NCBI GenBank assembly: GCA_907164885.2
Contig: OU015490.1
Location: 231,038,891 to 231,102,890, forward strand
DNA: 64,000 nt
Reading direction: 5' to 3'
Source of the DNA: Dolomedes plantarius
Taxonomy: Eukaryota; Arthropoda; Arachnida; Araneae; Dolomedidae
Shown: positions 12,676 to 26,234 of the stretch, one piece after another
How the letters are laid out: the number at the start of each line of letters is the position of its first letter
How positions within the stretch are numbered: the stretch's first letter is position 1
Translations under genes and position numbers: made by a program
The notes under the pieces: generated by a model
Told to the model about the DNA's origin: nothing
Database searches by the model: none
Seen by the model: the letters and a program-made list of their open reading frames with translations, nothing else

Positions 12676-14490
12676 GTGGAAATTTCATTCGAACAGTGGA
12701 AATTTCATTATTTAAGTGATTTTAAAAATTCTTATCTGAGAACTAAGCCAAAAAATCTTCATGTAAATTTGCAAACCTTAAAAAAGGTTTATAACTGCTT
12801 TGCAACATCAATTTACAATAACATATGTTGATAAAGTTTCTGCTAAAAATGCATTGATATGCAAAAACTTTTATTGTGACAAATTAGTATTACAGTGCTA
12901 TAATGATAATACTGTTTATAAAAAATTAGATTCTATGTCTTGTACTATACAAAATCGTATCAAAGCTTTATATCGCTGTGCAGGTTATGATATTAAAAAT
13001 CTAAAGTTTCCCTATTTAGTCTTAATCCCTAAATTTCATAAATCACTTGTTAAATTTAAAACTGTAACAGTGGGCTGCAATACGTACTTAACGCATGCTA
13101 ATAATAAACTTTTAAATATACTTAAAATAGTTTATAAAAAAATAAGTAAAGAAGGTGGCTATTTCATAAATAATAGCTTAGAAATAGTTAAACAGATAAA
13201 AGGTAAAGGTGATATAACCAACGTTAAAAGCTACGATTTTACGGATCTTTTCAACTCTATCAACCTAAAAGATCTCTATAGTATTATACTTGGGTTATAC
13301 GACCAATATGATTTAAAGACATATATAACTGAAAATAAATATCGGGCGTTATTAGATCTTGTACTTAATGAAACAATTTTATATAATGGTAGAAACTTCA
13401 ATAAGCAAATACATGGAATACCAATGGGTGGAGGATGCTCATCTGCTTTAGCAGATATATATCTTCACTTTTACGAAAGAGGAGTAATGATTCTAAATGA
13501 ACTTATGTTTTTTTTCCGATATGTAGATGATATACTCATATGTTTTAATGAAAACTTAAATGCAATAGATATTAATTTTTACCCTAAAAATCTTAAATTT
13601 GTGGAGACTGATAAAGATAACGATGCCAATTTGGTATTTTTAGACTTGAGTTTAAATGTTAATCAAAATCTAATATCATACAGTCTATATGATAAACGCG
13701 AGTTTTACAACTTTAAAACTGTTAGGATTATAAATTGGAATAATGCTCTACATTTAAATATTAAACGCAATATAGTTACTAACCAGTTAATACGTTGCCA
13801 ACGTTTACATTAAAACAAAAAAACTATGGACGTCTGTATAATTAAATTCATAACTATAGCTATTGATCAGGGTTTTCCTGTGAATTTCCTCGTATCAATT
13901 CTAACCCAGTTTTTTTAATTTAGACAATAAAGATTGTGTGAATAGTTTTAACATAAGTTGGCAACACCAAAAACTTCCCTGATACGGCGATATTTATCCC
14001 TACTATGTCAATAAAAGTGAGTGTGCATGAGTTTCGTGTCTCTTTGCTTGGTGTGGAGTTAAGTATTTTTGTATATTAATGTTTATAGTGTATATGTTAG
14101 TGAGTAAGTATTTAGTTAATTAGTATTATTGTGATTTTTTTATTTTTTCTTTATTAAAAAGTTAAAACACTATTCATCTTGTAATTATGTTTTAGTTGAC
14201 TATATTAGTAAAGACATCTGGTTTAACTTATCTATTTCATCTAAAATATTTTTTCTTCTTCATAATTGTTTATTACTGTCTTGGTGTTACAGCCGACCCC
14301 CGGGAGTGTTGACATGCTTAAAACATGTTTAACCGGGGTTAACCCCCCCCCCCCCAGTCATCAACTATACCACCTCCACTTCCGTTTTTTGCTTATTTTT
14401 ATATGTATATCTTATTTCAGGTTATAGGAGTATTAAATGGTAGCATCTGCAATTTTAGTCATCTTAATTTTAAATATCTATCTATCTATC
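12676..14490 (+). mobile_element. Penelope-like retroelement, copy 1 (5'-truncated)
   Basis: The unit contains a long reverse transcriptase frame, then about 670 bp of 3' sequence ending ATTTTAAATATCTATC. Its 3' part, with a GC-rich block (CCCCGGGAGTGTT, AACCGGGGTTAACCCC) at 14290-14355, recurs in copy 2 in reverse orientation at 31548-31775. The 5' end is truncated: at 12676-12710 a CGAACAGTGGAAATTTCATT segment is present twice, then homology to copy 2 (33100 onward) begins. No GIY-YIG endonuclease was recognised. Family assignment rests on RT motifs recalled from Penelope-like elements, not on a search. Confidence 0.65.
12800..13813 (+). CDS. Reverse transcriptase (Penelope-like candidate), 337 codons open, 5'-truncated
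   Basis: This RNA-dependent DNA polymerase would copy element RNA at a nicked target. Visible motifs in the 337-residue frame are LIPKFHKSLVKF (about 75-86, RT motif 1/2), YDFTDLFNSI (145-154, motif A with Asp146), IHGIPMGGGCSSALADIYLH (204-223, motif B), FFRYVDDILICF (238-249, motif C with the YVDD catalytic pair) and LVFLDLSLN (278-286). The C-terminus has the LHLNIKRNIV..Q..R pattern common after the RT core in Penelope-like proteins. The listed ATG is internal. The real N-terminus lies upstream in another frame (12712-12800, LSDFKNSYLRTKP) and shifts near 12800. No GIY-YIG endonuclease follows. All catalytic residues are intact, so this copy is young relative to its neighbours, but it lacks its 5' end. 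It could also be another RT lineage with similar motifs. Confidence 0.7.
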   Translation: MQHQFTITYVDKVSAKNALICKNFYCDKLVLQCYNDNTVYKKLDSMSCTIQNRIKALYRCAGYDIKNLKFPYLVLIPKFHKSLVKFKTVTVGCNTYLTHANNKLLNILKIVYKKISKEGGYFINNSLEIVKQIKGKGDITNVKSYDFTDLFNSINLKDLYSIILGLYDQYDLKTYITENKYRALLDLVLNETILYNGRNFNKQIHGIPMGGGCSSALADIYLHFYERGVMILNELMFFFRYVDDILICFNENLNAIDINFYPKNLKFVETDKDNDANLVFLDLSLNVNQNLISYSLYDKREFYNFKTVRIINWNNALHLNIKRNIVTNQLIRCQRLH

Positions 14491-14499
14491 AATCTATAT

Positions 14500-14523
14500 A
14501 TATATATATATTTAATATTTCAG

Positions 14524-14580
<57 letters not shown>

Positions 14581-14603
14581 TTTTTATTTATATATATATG
14601 TTT
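14500..14603. repeat. (TA)n plus poly-T tract after Penelope-like copy 1
   Basis: A CTAT run at 14476-14500 passes into TA repeats and then a T-run at 14571-14585. It directly abuts the 3' end of the retroelement. Confidence 0.9.
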
Positions 14604-15033
14604 AGCGTACTGGAAAGATGAGGTTATTTTTCCAAAAAAAAAAACCACAAGCGCTTGGAACACAGCTGCGTGTTTTCAAGGAATGTGTTGTTCGGTTCCA
14701 AGCCACTAAAGCTGTCAGCCGATAATCTGCTGGCATCTGCGGGCCCCTCCACCCCTTTTGAAGATCCAGACATTGAGGAGGACGCTTGAGAACGTGGGCG
14801 GTGCGGATGTGTGTTTCGGCTCCGTACGTTGTGAATATGCCCGGGATTTTAATTGAATATGTTTCACTGTTTAAATGTTAAATTTTGTTGTTAATAAATT
14901 GTTGAGTTTTCGTTTTAAAATGTTGGCCTTCGTTTGTTAATTAGAACTCTGTCTTTTTTGGTATGGATCCATAGTTGTGGAATTAATGCAAAATGCCTCA
15001 GAGAGGTAATGCCTTACTACTTGTCGTGACGCC

Positions 15034-15036
<3 letters not shown>
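14604..15036. other. Unrecognised GC-richer segment
   Basis: An open plus-strand stretch around 14690-14789 reads SKPLKLSADNLLASAGPSTP and then an acidic end (FEDPDIEEDA) before a TGA. It looks coding-like, perhaps the C-terminus of an old transposase, but I cannot name a family. AATAAA at about 14892 could be a polyadenylation signal downstream of it. Confidence 0.35.

Positions 15037-15119
<83 letters not shown>
15037..15119. repeat. (TA)n microsatellite
   Basis: About 83 bp of uninterrupted TA. Confidence 0.97.
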
Positions 15120-15120
<1 letters not shown>

Positions 15121-17924
15121 CAGATAAGTGACATAATATTTACTCAACCAGTTTAAGAGAAAAAAATCATTTCAAATATCAATTAAAATTAAAAAAATGT
15201 CTCAAATTAATGTAACTAAGGTTTAAATAGTACCTTATGTACTTTATTCAGTACTTTATCTATTAAACCCTACCTTTATGTACTTTATTTATTATACCAT
15301 ACTTATTCTCTAAATGATGATATTGTGCTGTGTTAACAAAAATAAAGAACTATTTCAACTAATAGTTAAAGGCCTTAATAACAACTGTGGTGATTTCGCT
15401 AAATTGCACTTCAAATTAAAACTAGATATTGTAATATGCACCCATTAAATTCATAAACAAAAAGGCTGGTAGTTACATTTCAAAAAATGCAATGAATAAT
15501 TGAATAAAAAATCTTAATTACGCACAGGAAAAAGCCAGAGGGTAATAAAAATTTCTAATTACCTTAAGGATGCATTTAAAGTGGTTATAAAAGAACAATT
15601 TAAAAAAATTACAAGCAATTAAGTAAGATATTGTTGTTGACAAACTTTAAGCTACGAAAGTAAAGCAATTTAGTTATTTAATTTCCATACTTACCGTTTT
15701 TCTACCTCATTATGAAAAATTAATGTTCTTATGAAAATGTGACCAGAGTAATATATGTCTAAACTTTTAAGCTTTCTAAGCATTTCATTTGTAACGGTTC
15801 AACATTTTTGACAAAAACACAAGAATAAATATTTCTTAAATTCGTAAAATAATGGTTTCATGAAAAAAAAATCATTTGCTTTTACTTTGATCCTTTTATT
15901 TTGTTTCTTTTACCTTTGCTTCATTGAGAATTTAATAATTCAATAATCTCATAATTAAATTTTCTCCTATCATATCCTCGTTTATATCTAATATCTTTAC
16001 TTTAGCAAGCAATTTAGATAATCTTTACCAGGCAAGTAATTTAGTAATTTCGAAAGAAGTGTGGATAGTTTACATTTTAGCAAACCCTAATTTCATCTCT
16101 AATGTTTCAGCAAATTATAGATTAACTATTATAAATATTCTTCTGGAAACTTGAATACACTATAAATGGAGTTAAATATCTGATATGGTATATATGGAAA
16201 AATGTGATACCCCAAGAAAAACAAAAATCATCTGTTCTTACCTAGAAAAGGAACTATGATTATTTTTTATATTATTGATTTTTTATTGATTTTTAAGTTA
16301 TATTGCTTATAATCTGATATGATTCATTAACAGAGGGTCGCTGATAAGTGAAAGTAACTGAATTCAACTTATTGTAGAGAGGTTGGAACACTCGATGTCT
16401 ATATGGACTGTTTCATTTTTCATGTGATATAGTTTGTAATCTCATATGTGATTCATTAACAGAGGGTCTCTGATAAGAGAAAGTAACTGAATTCAATTTA
16501 TTGTAGAAGTGTTGGAACACTCAATGTCTAAATGGACTATTTAATTTTTTTCAAAAGTGTCCAAATGACTGAAAAAATAACGGCTTAATTATCAATAAAA
16601 TTACCTCATTAACATAGATAGTGTGAACCAAGCCATATCGTCTATGCTCATTCATAGATTTAATATCTAAAAAATATGTTAAAAATTCTTGAAAAATAAA
16701 GTACTGAAAAACTGTCGTCAGTGTTTTATGCATGGTTTATAACTTCTATTCAGTTTCATCAAAGTTCCGATTCTATGACTTATGTGTTATGTACATGTAA
16801 GCTATTTACGAAGGTTATATGCGTGTATTAAATGTTAAGATAATTTTCCATAATATCGTATTATATTTATCGAAAATGAAAAAAAAATACAGGAAACATA
16901 TTATGTAGCAATCATATCTTTCACTACGTAATAAATATAAATACAAAATTTTCAATCTTTAATTTTTAAATGCAATTGGTATGTTTAATAAAAACTAACA
17001 TGGAACTTAAGTTATAAAGCTTGGAAAGAATTGAAATATACCTTTTTTAACTTTTATAAATAAAGTTATACAAATATATTTTTCATATTCTTAAAACATT
17101 TATTATTAATTTTTAATAAGGAAATTACAAATGCAACATTTTTATTGTAGACGGTTTTTGAATCTTTTAAAAATGTGGAAAACATTTTTTTTTTCTAATG
17201 AAGAATTTGCATTTTCTTACAAAAAATTCTACTTAGGTTATCAACGTTTAAAATATTCAAATTTTATTTTTACTCATTTCTTTAAAAGTTAATTTGTTTA
17301 GGCTTAAATTTTTCACTGTTGATGCTAACCAAGGAAAATTAAACTATTATTATATACACTAAACATAATATGTTGAAATAAATCATTTCAAGTGCATTGA
17401 AACTTTTAAATAAGTTATTCAAAATGATGTATAAACTAAAACCAATAGACTCAAAATTTGTCCTTTCTAAATTTGGCCACTCAGCTTAGCAGTTACCTAT
17501 TACCTCAATAAGTTTGCTACACTTTTTTAAGGGAAAGATTTCCTAAGTCTTTATTGCTAAAAATTTTACTGCAAATCTTATGAATGCAATTTTTGTATTA
17601 TCCAAAAACTAATTGTAAATGTCTGAGAATAAAGTTACTAAAGCATTATATTTTATATTTATTAGCAATGTACGACCCTTTGAGAATCATGAAATGGCAG
17701 CGATTTGAAATTTGTAATAAAGATTTAAGCCTTAATTAAATTAGCATTGTTTAAGACGTGAAATATCATTAATAGGATCTTCTTCGGTTGATGTTTTATT
17801 TAAGAGCTTAAATTTTTCCCAGTTAATTATTGAACGGAAATGGCACATTACTACTCCCTTTGAGTCTGACGAAAATGTTACAGTTGCATCGAAATTTTCA
17901 GATAGAACAATGACGACATGTCCA
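15120..17924. other. Non-coding AT-rich sequence
   Basis: No gene or transposase was recognised on either strand. The only internal structure noticed is the two-copy repeat at 16311-16545. Confidence 0.6.
16311..16545. repeat. Two-copy tandem repeat, unit about 127 bp
   Basis: The first unit (AATCTGATATGATTCATTAAC ... GGTTGGAACACTCGATGTCT) is repeated from 16438 with about 90% identity. Shared landmarks are GAGGGTC(G/T)CTGATAAG, AAAGTAACTGAATTCAA and TTGGAACACTC(G/A)ATGTCTA. Confidence 0.85.
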
Positions 17925-18040
17925 TTATTAAGTATCTAAGTAACCAGTCAAATAGATTAGATTTATATTACAGACCTAGATTTTGCCCTCACTATGTTAA
18001 ATTCATTCGACTATGTATACTGGTGATGACAACGTTTAAA
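17925..18040 (+). repeat. Diverged inverted repeat, left arm
   Basis: The order AAGTAACCAG, AGACCTAGATTTT and TATACTGGTGATGACAA here reappears in reverse complement at about 19545-19660. The arms are diverged, and the 4-copy satellite lies between them. They could be two opposite insertions of one repeat or long inverted ends of one element. Confidence 0.5.
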
Positions 18041-18330
18041 AAAAAGAGTTACTTGAAATTTTTACTCTTCAATTTCATAAATTTTGCATATTTTTTACAT
18101 TCTTCAGATCATTATTAAATACAGAATTGATAAAACAGATAAGATAAAACTTTCACAAAGACAAATTTTTAACAATTTGTAATACATAGTTACTTGTTTA
18201 TAAATTTCTTGAAAATCCCCAAAAATCTAGTTCGATTATAATTTAGATAAAATTTTATATTCTTTCAATAAAGTTGCAAAATCAAGGAGGTCATTGAAAT
18301 TTACGTCTGTTGATACTTTTCAAAACTTTC

Positions 18331-19053
18331 GTACAGTGAAAAAATTTCAATTTAAATTGAGTCACTAATTGAATACACTTTTATAAAATTTAAAATTAAA
18401 ACTGTATACGAAATATATATTTCGTATTTTTTAGTTTTTATTTTAAGAATATTCTATTTCTGTAACTGTCTGACATACAACAGGTATGACAACAGTGAGT
18501 CGTATAATGGTCGTACAATGAAAAATTTCAATTTAAATTTAATCACTAATTGAATACACTTATTTTTAAAATTTATATTTAAAACTGTATACGAAATATA
18601 TATTTCCTATATTTTTAATTTTTATTTCAAACATAATCTATTTCTGTAACTGGCTGCCATACAACAAGTAGGACAACAATGAGTCGTACAATGGTCGTAC
18701 AATGGTCGTACAATGAAAAAATTCAATTTAAATTGAATCACTAATTGAATACACTTTTTTTTTAAATTTATAATTAAAACTGTAGACGAAATATATATTT
18801 CCTATTATTTTAATTTTTATTTCAAGAATAATCCATTTCTGTAACTGGCTGCCATACAATAAGTGTGACAAAAATGAGTCGTACAATGGTCGTATAATGA
18901 AAAAATTCAATTTAAATTGAATCACTAATTGGATACACTCTTTTAAAATTTATAATTAAAACTGTATACGAAATATATATTTCCTATTTTTAAAATTTTT
19001 ATTTCAAGAATAATCCATTTTTGTAACTGGCTGCCATACAACAGGTATGACAG
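18331..19053. repeat. Satellite-like tandem array, four units of about 180 bp
   Basis: Units start at about 18331, 18511, 18706 and 18891. Each has CGTACAATGAAAAA, TTCAATTTAAATTGA, CTAATTGAATACACTTT, ACTGTATACGAAATATATAT and TTCTGTAACTGGCTGCCATA in the same order. CAATTTAAATTG is a perfect palindrome in most units. Divergence between units is roughly 10%, and the last unit is shorter. Confidence 0.88.
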
Positions 19054-19544
19054 GGTTTATAAATAAACAACGCCATCGCTCTGACTTTGTATGACCTTCT
19101 GCGAGATAATGGAATGCTTTGGAATTGGCACTTGTCAGGGATCATCATCGCAGATTTCTATTCCGGGGTATTCTTGCATTGCTAGATCAAAGACCAAGTC
19201 ACCTTTAAGTTAATCTAATTAAACGACGTCATTCCAAGTTCCGTTTACGAGAGCACCCATCAATACATTTAATTCACTTTATTGGTGAATTTCGATGACG
19301 TGACTTTATGAGAACGTATACGGTTTGGAACCAAGTTTTTAACGATGATATCTTTAACGGCATCGTTAAAAATTTGTGATTTTAATTATTATACTATAAT
19401 CGAAATGTTGGTTACTTGAGAAGCCTACGGTCGTATTTTATTACACGAAGGCAAATTGGACCAGTGCTTATAGTTTAAAGCTGATTCTGAAAAGCAATAA
19501 ACTGGTGATGTCTTAACATATGATGCAAAACCTTTTCTTCTTTA

Positions 19545-19660
19545 TATTTTTGTCATCACCGGTATATTTAGTCGTCTATGGTAATGTGAGGACATAACGC
19601 AACATATTGAAGAGAAAATCTAGGTCTATAAATGCTGGTTACTTAAAGGGGCTTATTCAA
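19545..19660 (-). repeat. Diverged inverted repeat, right arm
   Basis: The reverse complement matches 17925-18040 through GTAACCAGC, AGACCTAGATTTT and ATACCGGTGATGACAA. Confidence 0.5.
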
Positions 19661-21905
<2,245 letters not shown>

Positions 21906-22543
21906 ATTTGCCCCCCCCCCTCCGGAACAGACTTGCGTGATGGGCCGACTCACTCAGCAAGGCTCTCCATCAGGCGAGAACCGCGTAGACAAAAAAGTAA
22001 TTTTGATAAAAATTTTGAATAGTAATTTTGACTCAGGTGTTGAAAATTAAATTTTGTATTACTGTCATCCTTGTGTGTCTGCCCAGGTCAGGAAATTTAA
22101 AAATATCACTATAGGAATAGCAATTTAAATATCAGTACACTAAACCCACTCGTTAGGTGAGCATGGCAATATTTCAAAATCGTTACAACACAAAAATATA
22201 GGAACACTAAATGTTGACATGATTAATATACTATAATATTTTCAACCTTCGTATAGTCCTTTCTATACCATCGGCAAGTGAAGGTTTATCATTAGAACAT
22301 AAAAATTAAGTAAAAATTCACAAAATAAAATGATATGAAGATTTAAATACACAACTCTTTTCTTATGCTGACCATGGTAACACTACAATATTCAATAAAA
22401 TTTTAATATAAAATGGAATGTAAAAATACAAAAAAATCTTATTAAGTAACACAATATATCACATTTGGTTGTTTAAATTGGATTTATTTATTGTTGTTGT
22501 ATTAGGATCATATTAGAAATTAAGAATCTGTCCAAACATGGGG
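21906..22543. other. Non-coding; expected place of the gypsy 3' end, none recognised
   Basis: This sequence follows the integrase C-terminus of the minus-strand gypsy relic, so a 3' UTR and LTR would be expected here. I found no stretch matching the other side (26.7-28.1 kb), so the LTR is lost or too diverged to see by eye. A C-run lies at 21911-21920. Confidence 0.45.
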
Positions 22544-23425
22544 TTAGGCTTCATGATGCATTTTAAAAAGGTCAGGTGAATGATAATATCTTAGTTTAGA
22601 AACATGTACAATTTCAGTTGTTCGACCAGCTTGGTAATTAGGTCTATCTATTTTACAATTTACATCTGAATATTGTTTAAGAACTGTGAAAGGGCCAGAA
22701 AAAGGTTGACTTAATTTACGTGTATTTGGATAGTTAAATTCCTCATAAATTACATGATCACCAGGTTTAAATTTGGATGCCAAAAAACTGGCGTCATATC
22801 TAATTTTATTTTTGTTATGGTAATTAATAGTTCTTTCTTTTGCCAAAAGACGAGCCTGATCCACAGGAGGATAATAATTATTGTGATGAATTGGTGGCGG
22901 GTAAGGCAAGGTGCCAAAAAGCAAATAGGCAGGGGAGATTTTGGTCACAGAGTGGTGCGTATTATTGTATTCATTAACAACTTGTTCTAATAATTTGGTC
23001 CAGGGTACTTCAGTTGAAGAAGCAATAACTTTACACTTTAAACAAGTTACAATAGATTGGTTTACACGCTCAACCTTGCAATTTGTCTGTGGATGGTGGG
23101 CCGAAGTCAAAAGTTGGTTCACGCCATTATGCTCCAAAAACCGTCGAAATTTAGAAGAAGTAAAAGCACCATTACGATCTGTTAATAATTTTTCAGAGAC
23201 ATGTACTTGGAAAAGTTGTTTCAGACAGTTTGCATAAGTTTCTGTAGTAACGCTTTTAGAGGGGAAAGCCCAAATGTATCTAGTGGCATGATCAATAATT
23301 ATATGTAGGTATTTTTTGTAGAGTTATAATAATTAAATCCACCAACAGTATCTAATGATAGGCACTCAAAAGGTTTTTCAGTAGGGGGAACTTCCTGCAT
23401 TAATCCATAACGCTTCTGTCTGGGT
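22544..23425 (-). pseudogene. Integrase core and C-terminal domain of the gypsy relic
   Basis: This part would join the DNA copy to the genome. The open C-terminal block (22544-23137, 197 codons) holds HHPQTNCKVERVNQS with the catalytic Glu (residue 23), then a GPF-type module (FSGPFTVLKQY near residues 140-150), and ends in HHEA. Upstream on the same strand, a LLTDRNGAFTS motif gives the second Asp, and a SLDTVGGF motif near 23350 gives the first. The DDE triad is therefore present in sequence. A frameshift near 23320 and stops near 23428 interrupt the frame. Spacing from Asp to Glu fits the retroviral-type integrase core. Confidence 0.85.
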
Positions 23426-23427
23426 TT

Positions 23428-24150
23428 CTAGTTAAGTTGACAGGTGTGACAATGTTTAACATAGTTAGAAATATCATTAGTTATAAATGGCCAATAATAC
23501 TGAGGAGAAATTAAGTTAATCATTTTTTGAATTCCAGGGTGTCCAAATTCTTCATGATTTTTTTGCAAAATTTTTAATCTTAATGACATAGGAACAACAA
23601 TTTTGTTAATACCATTCTTCTTATACACTATTACATCATTGATTTTTGAAAATTTACTATGTGAAACATTATCCATCTTCTGATAATGCTTAATTTCATT
23701 TAAGTCCAATAAGTGTATATGTTGTTGGAGATGCTGAGACACGGGATACCTGGATAACATGTCAGCTTCATAATTGGTTGAACCCTTTTGATATTTTACT
23801 TCATACACGAACATGCTCAACTTTAACGACCATCTAAATAATCTACCCCTTGGGTTTTTCACATTCTTCAGCCAAACTAGGGCAGCATGATCAGTATGAA
23901 CAGTGAATTTGGTCCCGTGTAAATAGTGATAAAATTTTTCAAAACTGTCTACAATAGCCAGACATTCCAACTCCGTAATGGGATATTTTTTTTCATAATC
24001 TCTTAAAGTTCTAGAAAGATACGCGACAGGGTGTAAGTTATTACAAGCATCCGACTGTTTCAGCACAGCTACAATAGCATATTGAGAGGCATCTACAAAC
24101 AAATGACGTTCTAAATTTGGATTATACAATTGTAAAATTGGTTTTGACAC
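23428..24150 (-). pseudogene. RNase H domain and integrase zinc finger of the gypsy relic
   Basis: The 240-codon frame starts in the RT connection. It shows the RNase H residues Asp20 (LFVDASQYAI), Glu62 (ITELECLAI) and Asp87 (HTDHAALVWL), and the family hallmark KFTVHTDHAAL. The C-terminal 45 residues form the integrase HHCC zinc-binding domain: NHEEFGHPG provides the histidines and CHTC (234-237) the cysteines. A TAG follows CQLN. This is the longest intact piece of the pol gene. Confidence 0.88.
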
Positions 24151-24237
24151 AAGAAAAATTTTTAATTTTTCAAATGATTCTTGACAGTTGTGATCCCAAA
24201 CCCACTTTATGTCCTTCTTTAATAGTCTATTTAATGG

Positions 24238-25000
24238 TTACCTTATTTGTGTACATTTTGGAATAAACTTATGATTAACATTTACTGAACCCAAAAAACT
24301 TTGTAATTCTTTAATGTTGGAAGGGGGTTTCAATTTTTCAATACTTTCAATGTTTACATTATCTGGAGTAATTCGGCCATTCTCAATTTCATATCCTAGA
24401 AAGTTAATGTTACGTTGCATGAATTTACATTTAGATTGCTTAAGTTTAATAGATTCTTGCTGAAAAACTTCAAAAATTCGTTTTAAATGATTAATGTGTT
24501 CTGTTTCTGAGGATGAGTAAACTATAATATCATCAAAGTAATGGCACGTAAAATCAATTCTACGTTTGTCCAAAATTCGTCTAATTGTCCTATTAAATAT
24601 AGCTGGGACATTTTTTAGTCCAAAAGGGAGGCGTAACCATTCAAACAGGCCAAAACTGGTCGCAAAAGCAAGTTTTTTCCGTATCTTTAGGGTGAACAGG
24701 TATATGCCAGTATCCTGAGGTCAAATCAAGGGTGGAAAAAACTTTGGCATTACTTAATTTATCTAGCAAACAATCAATTAAGGGGAGAGGTTCAGCATCT
24801 GTCTTAGTAATACCATTTAATTTACGAAAATCTATAGAAAGTCTAGTCTTTTTGCCTTCGTCCCTCTTCAGAGCAAGAGTTATTGGGGCTGAGTACGCAG
24901 ATTAGCTTTATTTTATTATTCCTGCTTCTAATAATTTCCCTACTATTTTCCTGATTTCTAATTCTTCAATTTGGGAAGTACGGTGTGGTCTTTAGCTAAA
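24238..25000 (-). pseudogene. Reverse transcriptase of the gypsy relic
   Basis: The C-terminal block (24238-24573) has the catalytic YFDD motif (residues 12-15), then NFLGYEI, GRITPD and ELQSFLGSVN, the classic gypsy RT thumb signature. Upstream, in frames broken by shifts near 24680 and 24570, are RLSIDFRKLNGIT, the FSTLDLTSGYWHIPV motif A and LRLPFGLKNVPAIFN motif B. Stops near 24905 interrupt the N-terminal part. YFDD instead of the more usual YLDD or YVDD is within known variation. Confidence 0.87.
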
Positions 25001-25720
25001 AGGGAGTTCTGACGTTAAAATGATTCTTTGAGGTTCTATTCTAATTGTACCAATGTCATACTTGTCTTTAGAAAAAATGTGGTTGAATTTCTGTAGTAGT
25101 GACATTAGCATAGGATTCTCATTAATGATAGTCTGTGGTGTTTCATCTGATTCCACAGAGATCTTTGGAAACTCACTAAACTCAGGACTAATTTCATGAT
25201 ACATTTGTTTGGGTTCGTTTTGGAAGGTTTTGATTTCTATATTTACAGAATTATTTGGATTTATATTACAATTGTGTTGAGGATGAGTCACTGGAGGAAA
25301 TTTGGTCTGACTTGATTCGAGGTCACAAACCTTCTTAATGTGAAGCGAGATTCTGCACTTAGGTAAATTCTGTTGCAATTTTATCCTCTTTTGCAGTTGG
25401 TATACTTCACGTCTCTCGCAGTCAATTGTTAATTTAAAAAGCCCACATTCGGGCAATCCTAGGATTACATATGGTAAATTTGAGTCCAAAATATAAAATT
25501 CAGTTGTCTTAATCAGTTTTCCAAACTTCAATTCTATAGTGCACTACTTTTCTAACTTTATGGTACCATCGGTTTGTCTAACATGAATTGGGAATTTAGT
25601 CTTAGTAGGTAAAAAACCATATTGGTTCACAAAATGTCGGGGGAGGGGCGAGATTGAGGATCCTGTGTCTAAAACACATGAAATGGAATTCCTAGTTAAG
25701 TTTCTGGCTTTATTTTGAAA
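24992..25720 (-). pseudogene. Aspartic protease and linker of the gypsy relic
   Basis: A CVLDTGSSISPLP motif on the minus strand near 25640-25685 is the retropepsin active site (DTG/S). It is followed by a flap-like stretch and by YVILGLPECG, the conserved ILG near the protease C-terminus, in the open frame 24992-25531. The rest of that frame is a weakly conserved linker leading into RT. A stop near 25547 separates the two parts. Confidence 0.8.
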
Positions 25721-25765
25721 GTATCCGGATACAATTAATGGTCAATATTGAGGTTGACGTTCTTC

Positions 25766-26101
25766 TCATTCAGGGGAGTCTCGTTCTGGAGTGTTTCTTG
25801 CGTTGTTTTGTCTAAACTGGCACGTTTGCGCCCAATGGAATGCATTGATTATACCACGCCTCTCACAGATTCTGCAGAGAGCAGGTGGCAGTTGACTCGA
25901 ATTATAATGGGTGTAGTGGCCAGGGGGCCTAGGTCTCATATTCATATTTGGGTTTGGCATAAATGTTGGGTCGGAGCTCTTAGGAGGATAATTGGGTCTC
26001 CAGGGCTGAAAAGGGGCTCTAAATCTGGTATTCTCTTGTTCTGGTCTATGCATGAGAAAAAGGAACTGGTCTCTGAAACTCTGGTCGTTTATTTTTGTCA
26101 C
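25766..26101 (-). pseudogene. Gag nucleocapsid segment with a zinc knuckle
   Basis: This Pro- and Asn-rich 111-codon frame ends with CRICERRGIINAFHWAQTC, a CX2CX9HX4C variant of the retroviral CCHC zinc knuckle that binds genomic RNA. The usual spacing is CX2CX4HX4C, so the insert of five residues is unusual or reflects decay. It sits between the gag core and the protease, as expected. Confidence 0.72.
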
Positions 26102-26234
26102 TGTCTTCCTCTCTGTGTACTTGGGTCAATTTGGTGGCAATCTGCAACCAATCTAAAAAGTTCTGGGGTGTGTTGATTGTTAGCAATTGACGCGTGTTGA
26201 TGGGCAACCCATCAGTAAGTCCCTCTAAAATTAA

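Noticed and set aside
13820..14280. Hammerhead ribozyme in the Penelope-like 3' region
   Set aside because: Penelope-like elements can carry one, but I found no CTGATGA...GAAA core in the expected order.
22754..23237. Plus-strand open frames over the integrase region
   Set aside because: They lie opposite the minus-strand integrase, which has clear family motifs; the plus frames have none.
25748..26176. 142-codon plus-strand open frame
   Set aside because: Shadow of the minus-strand gag nucleocapsid segment.
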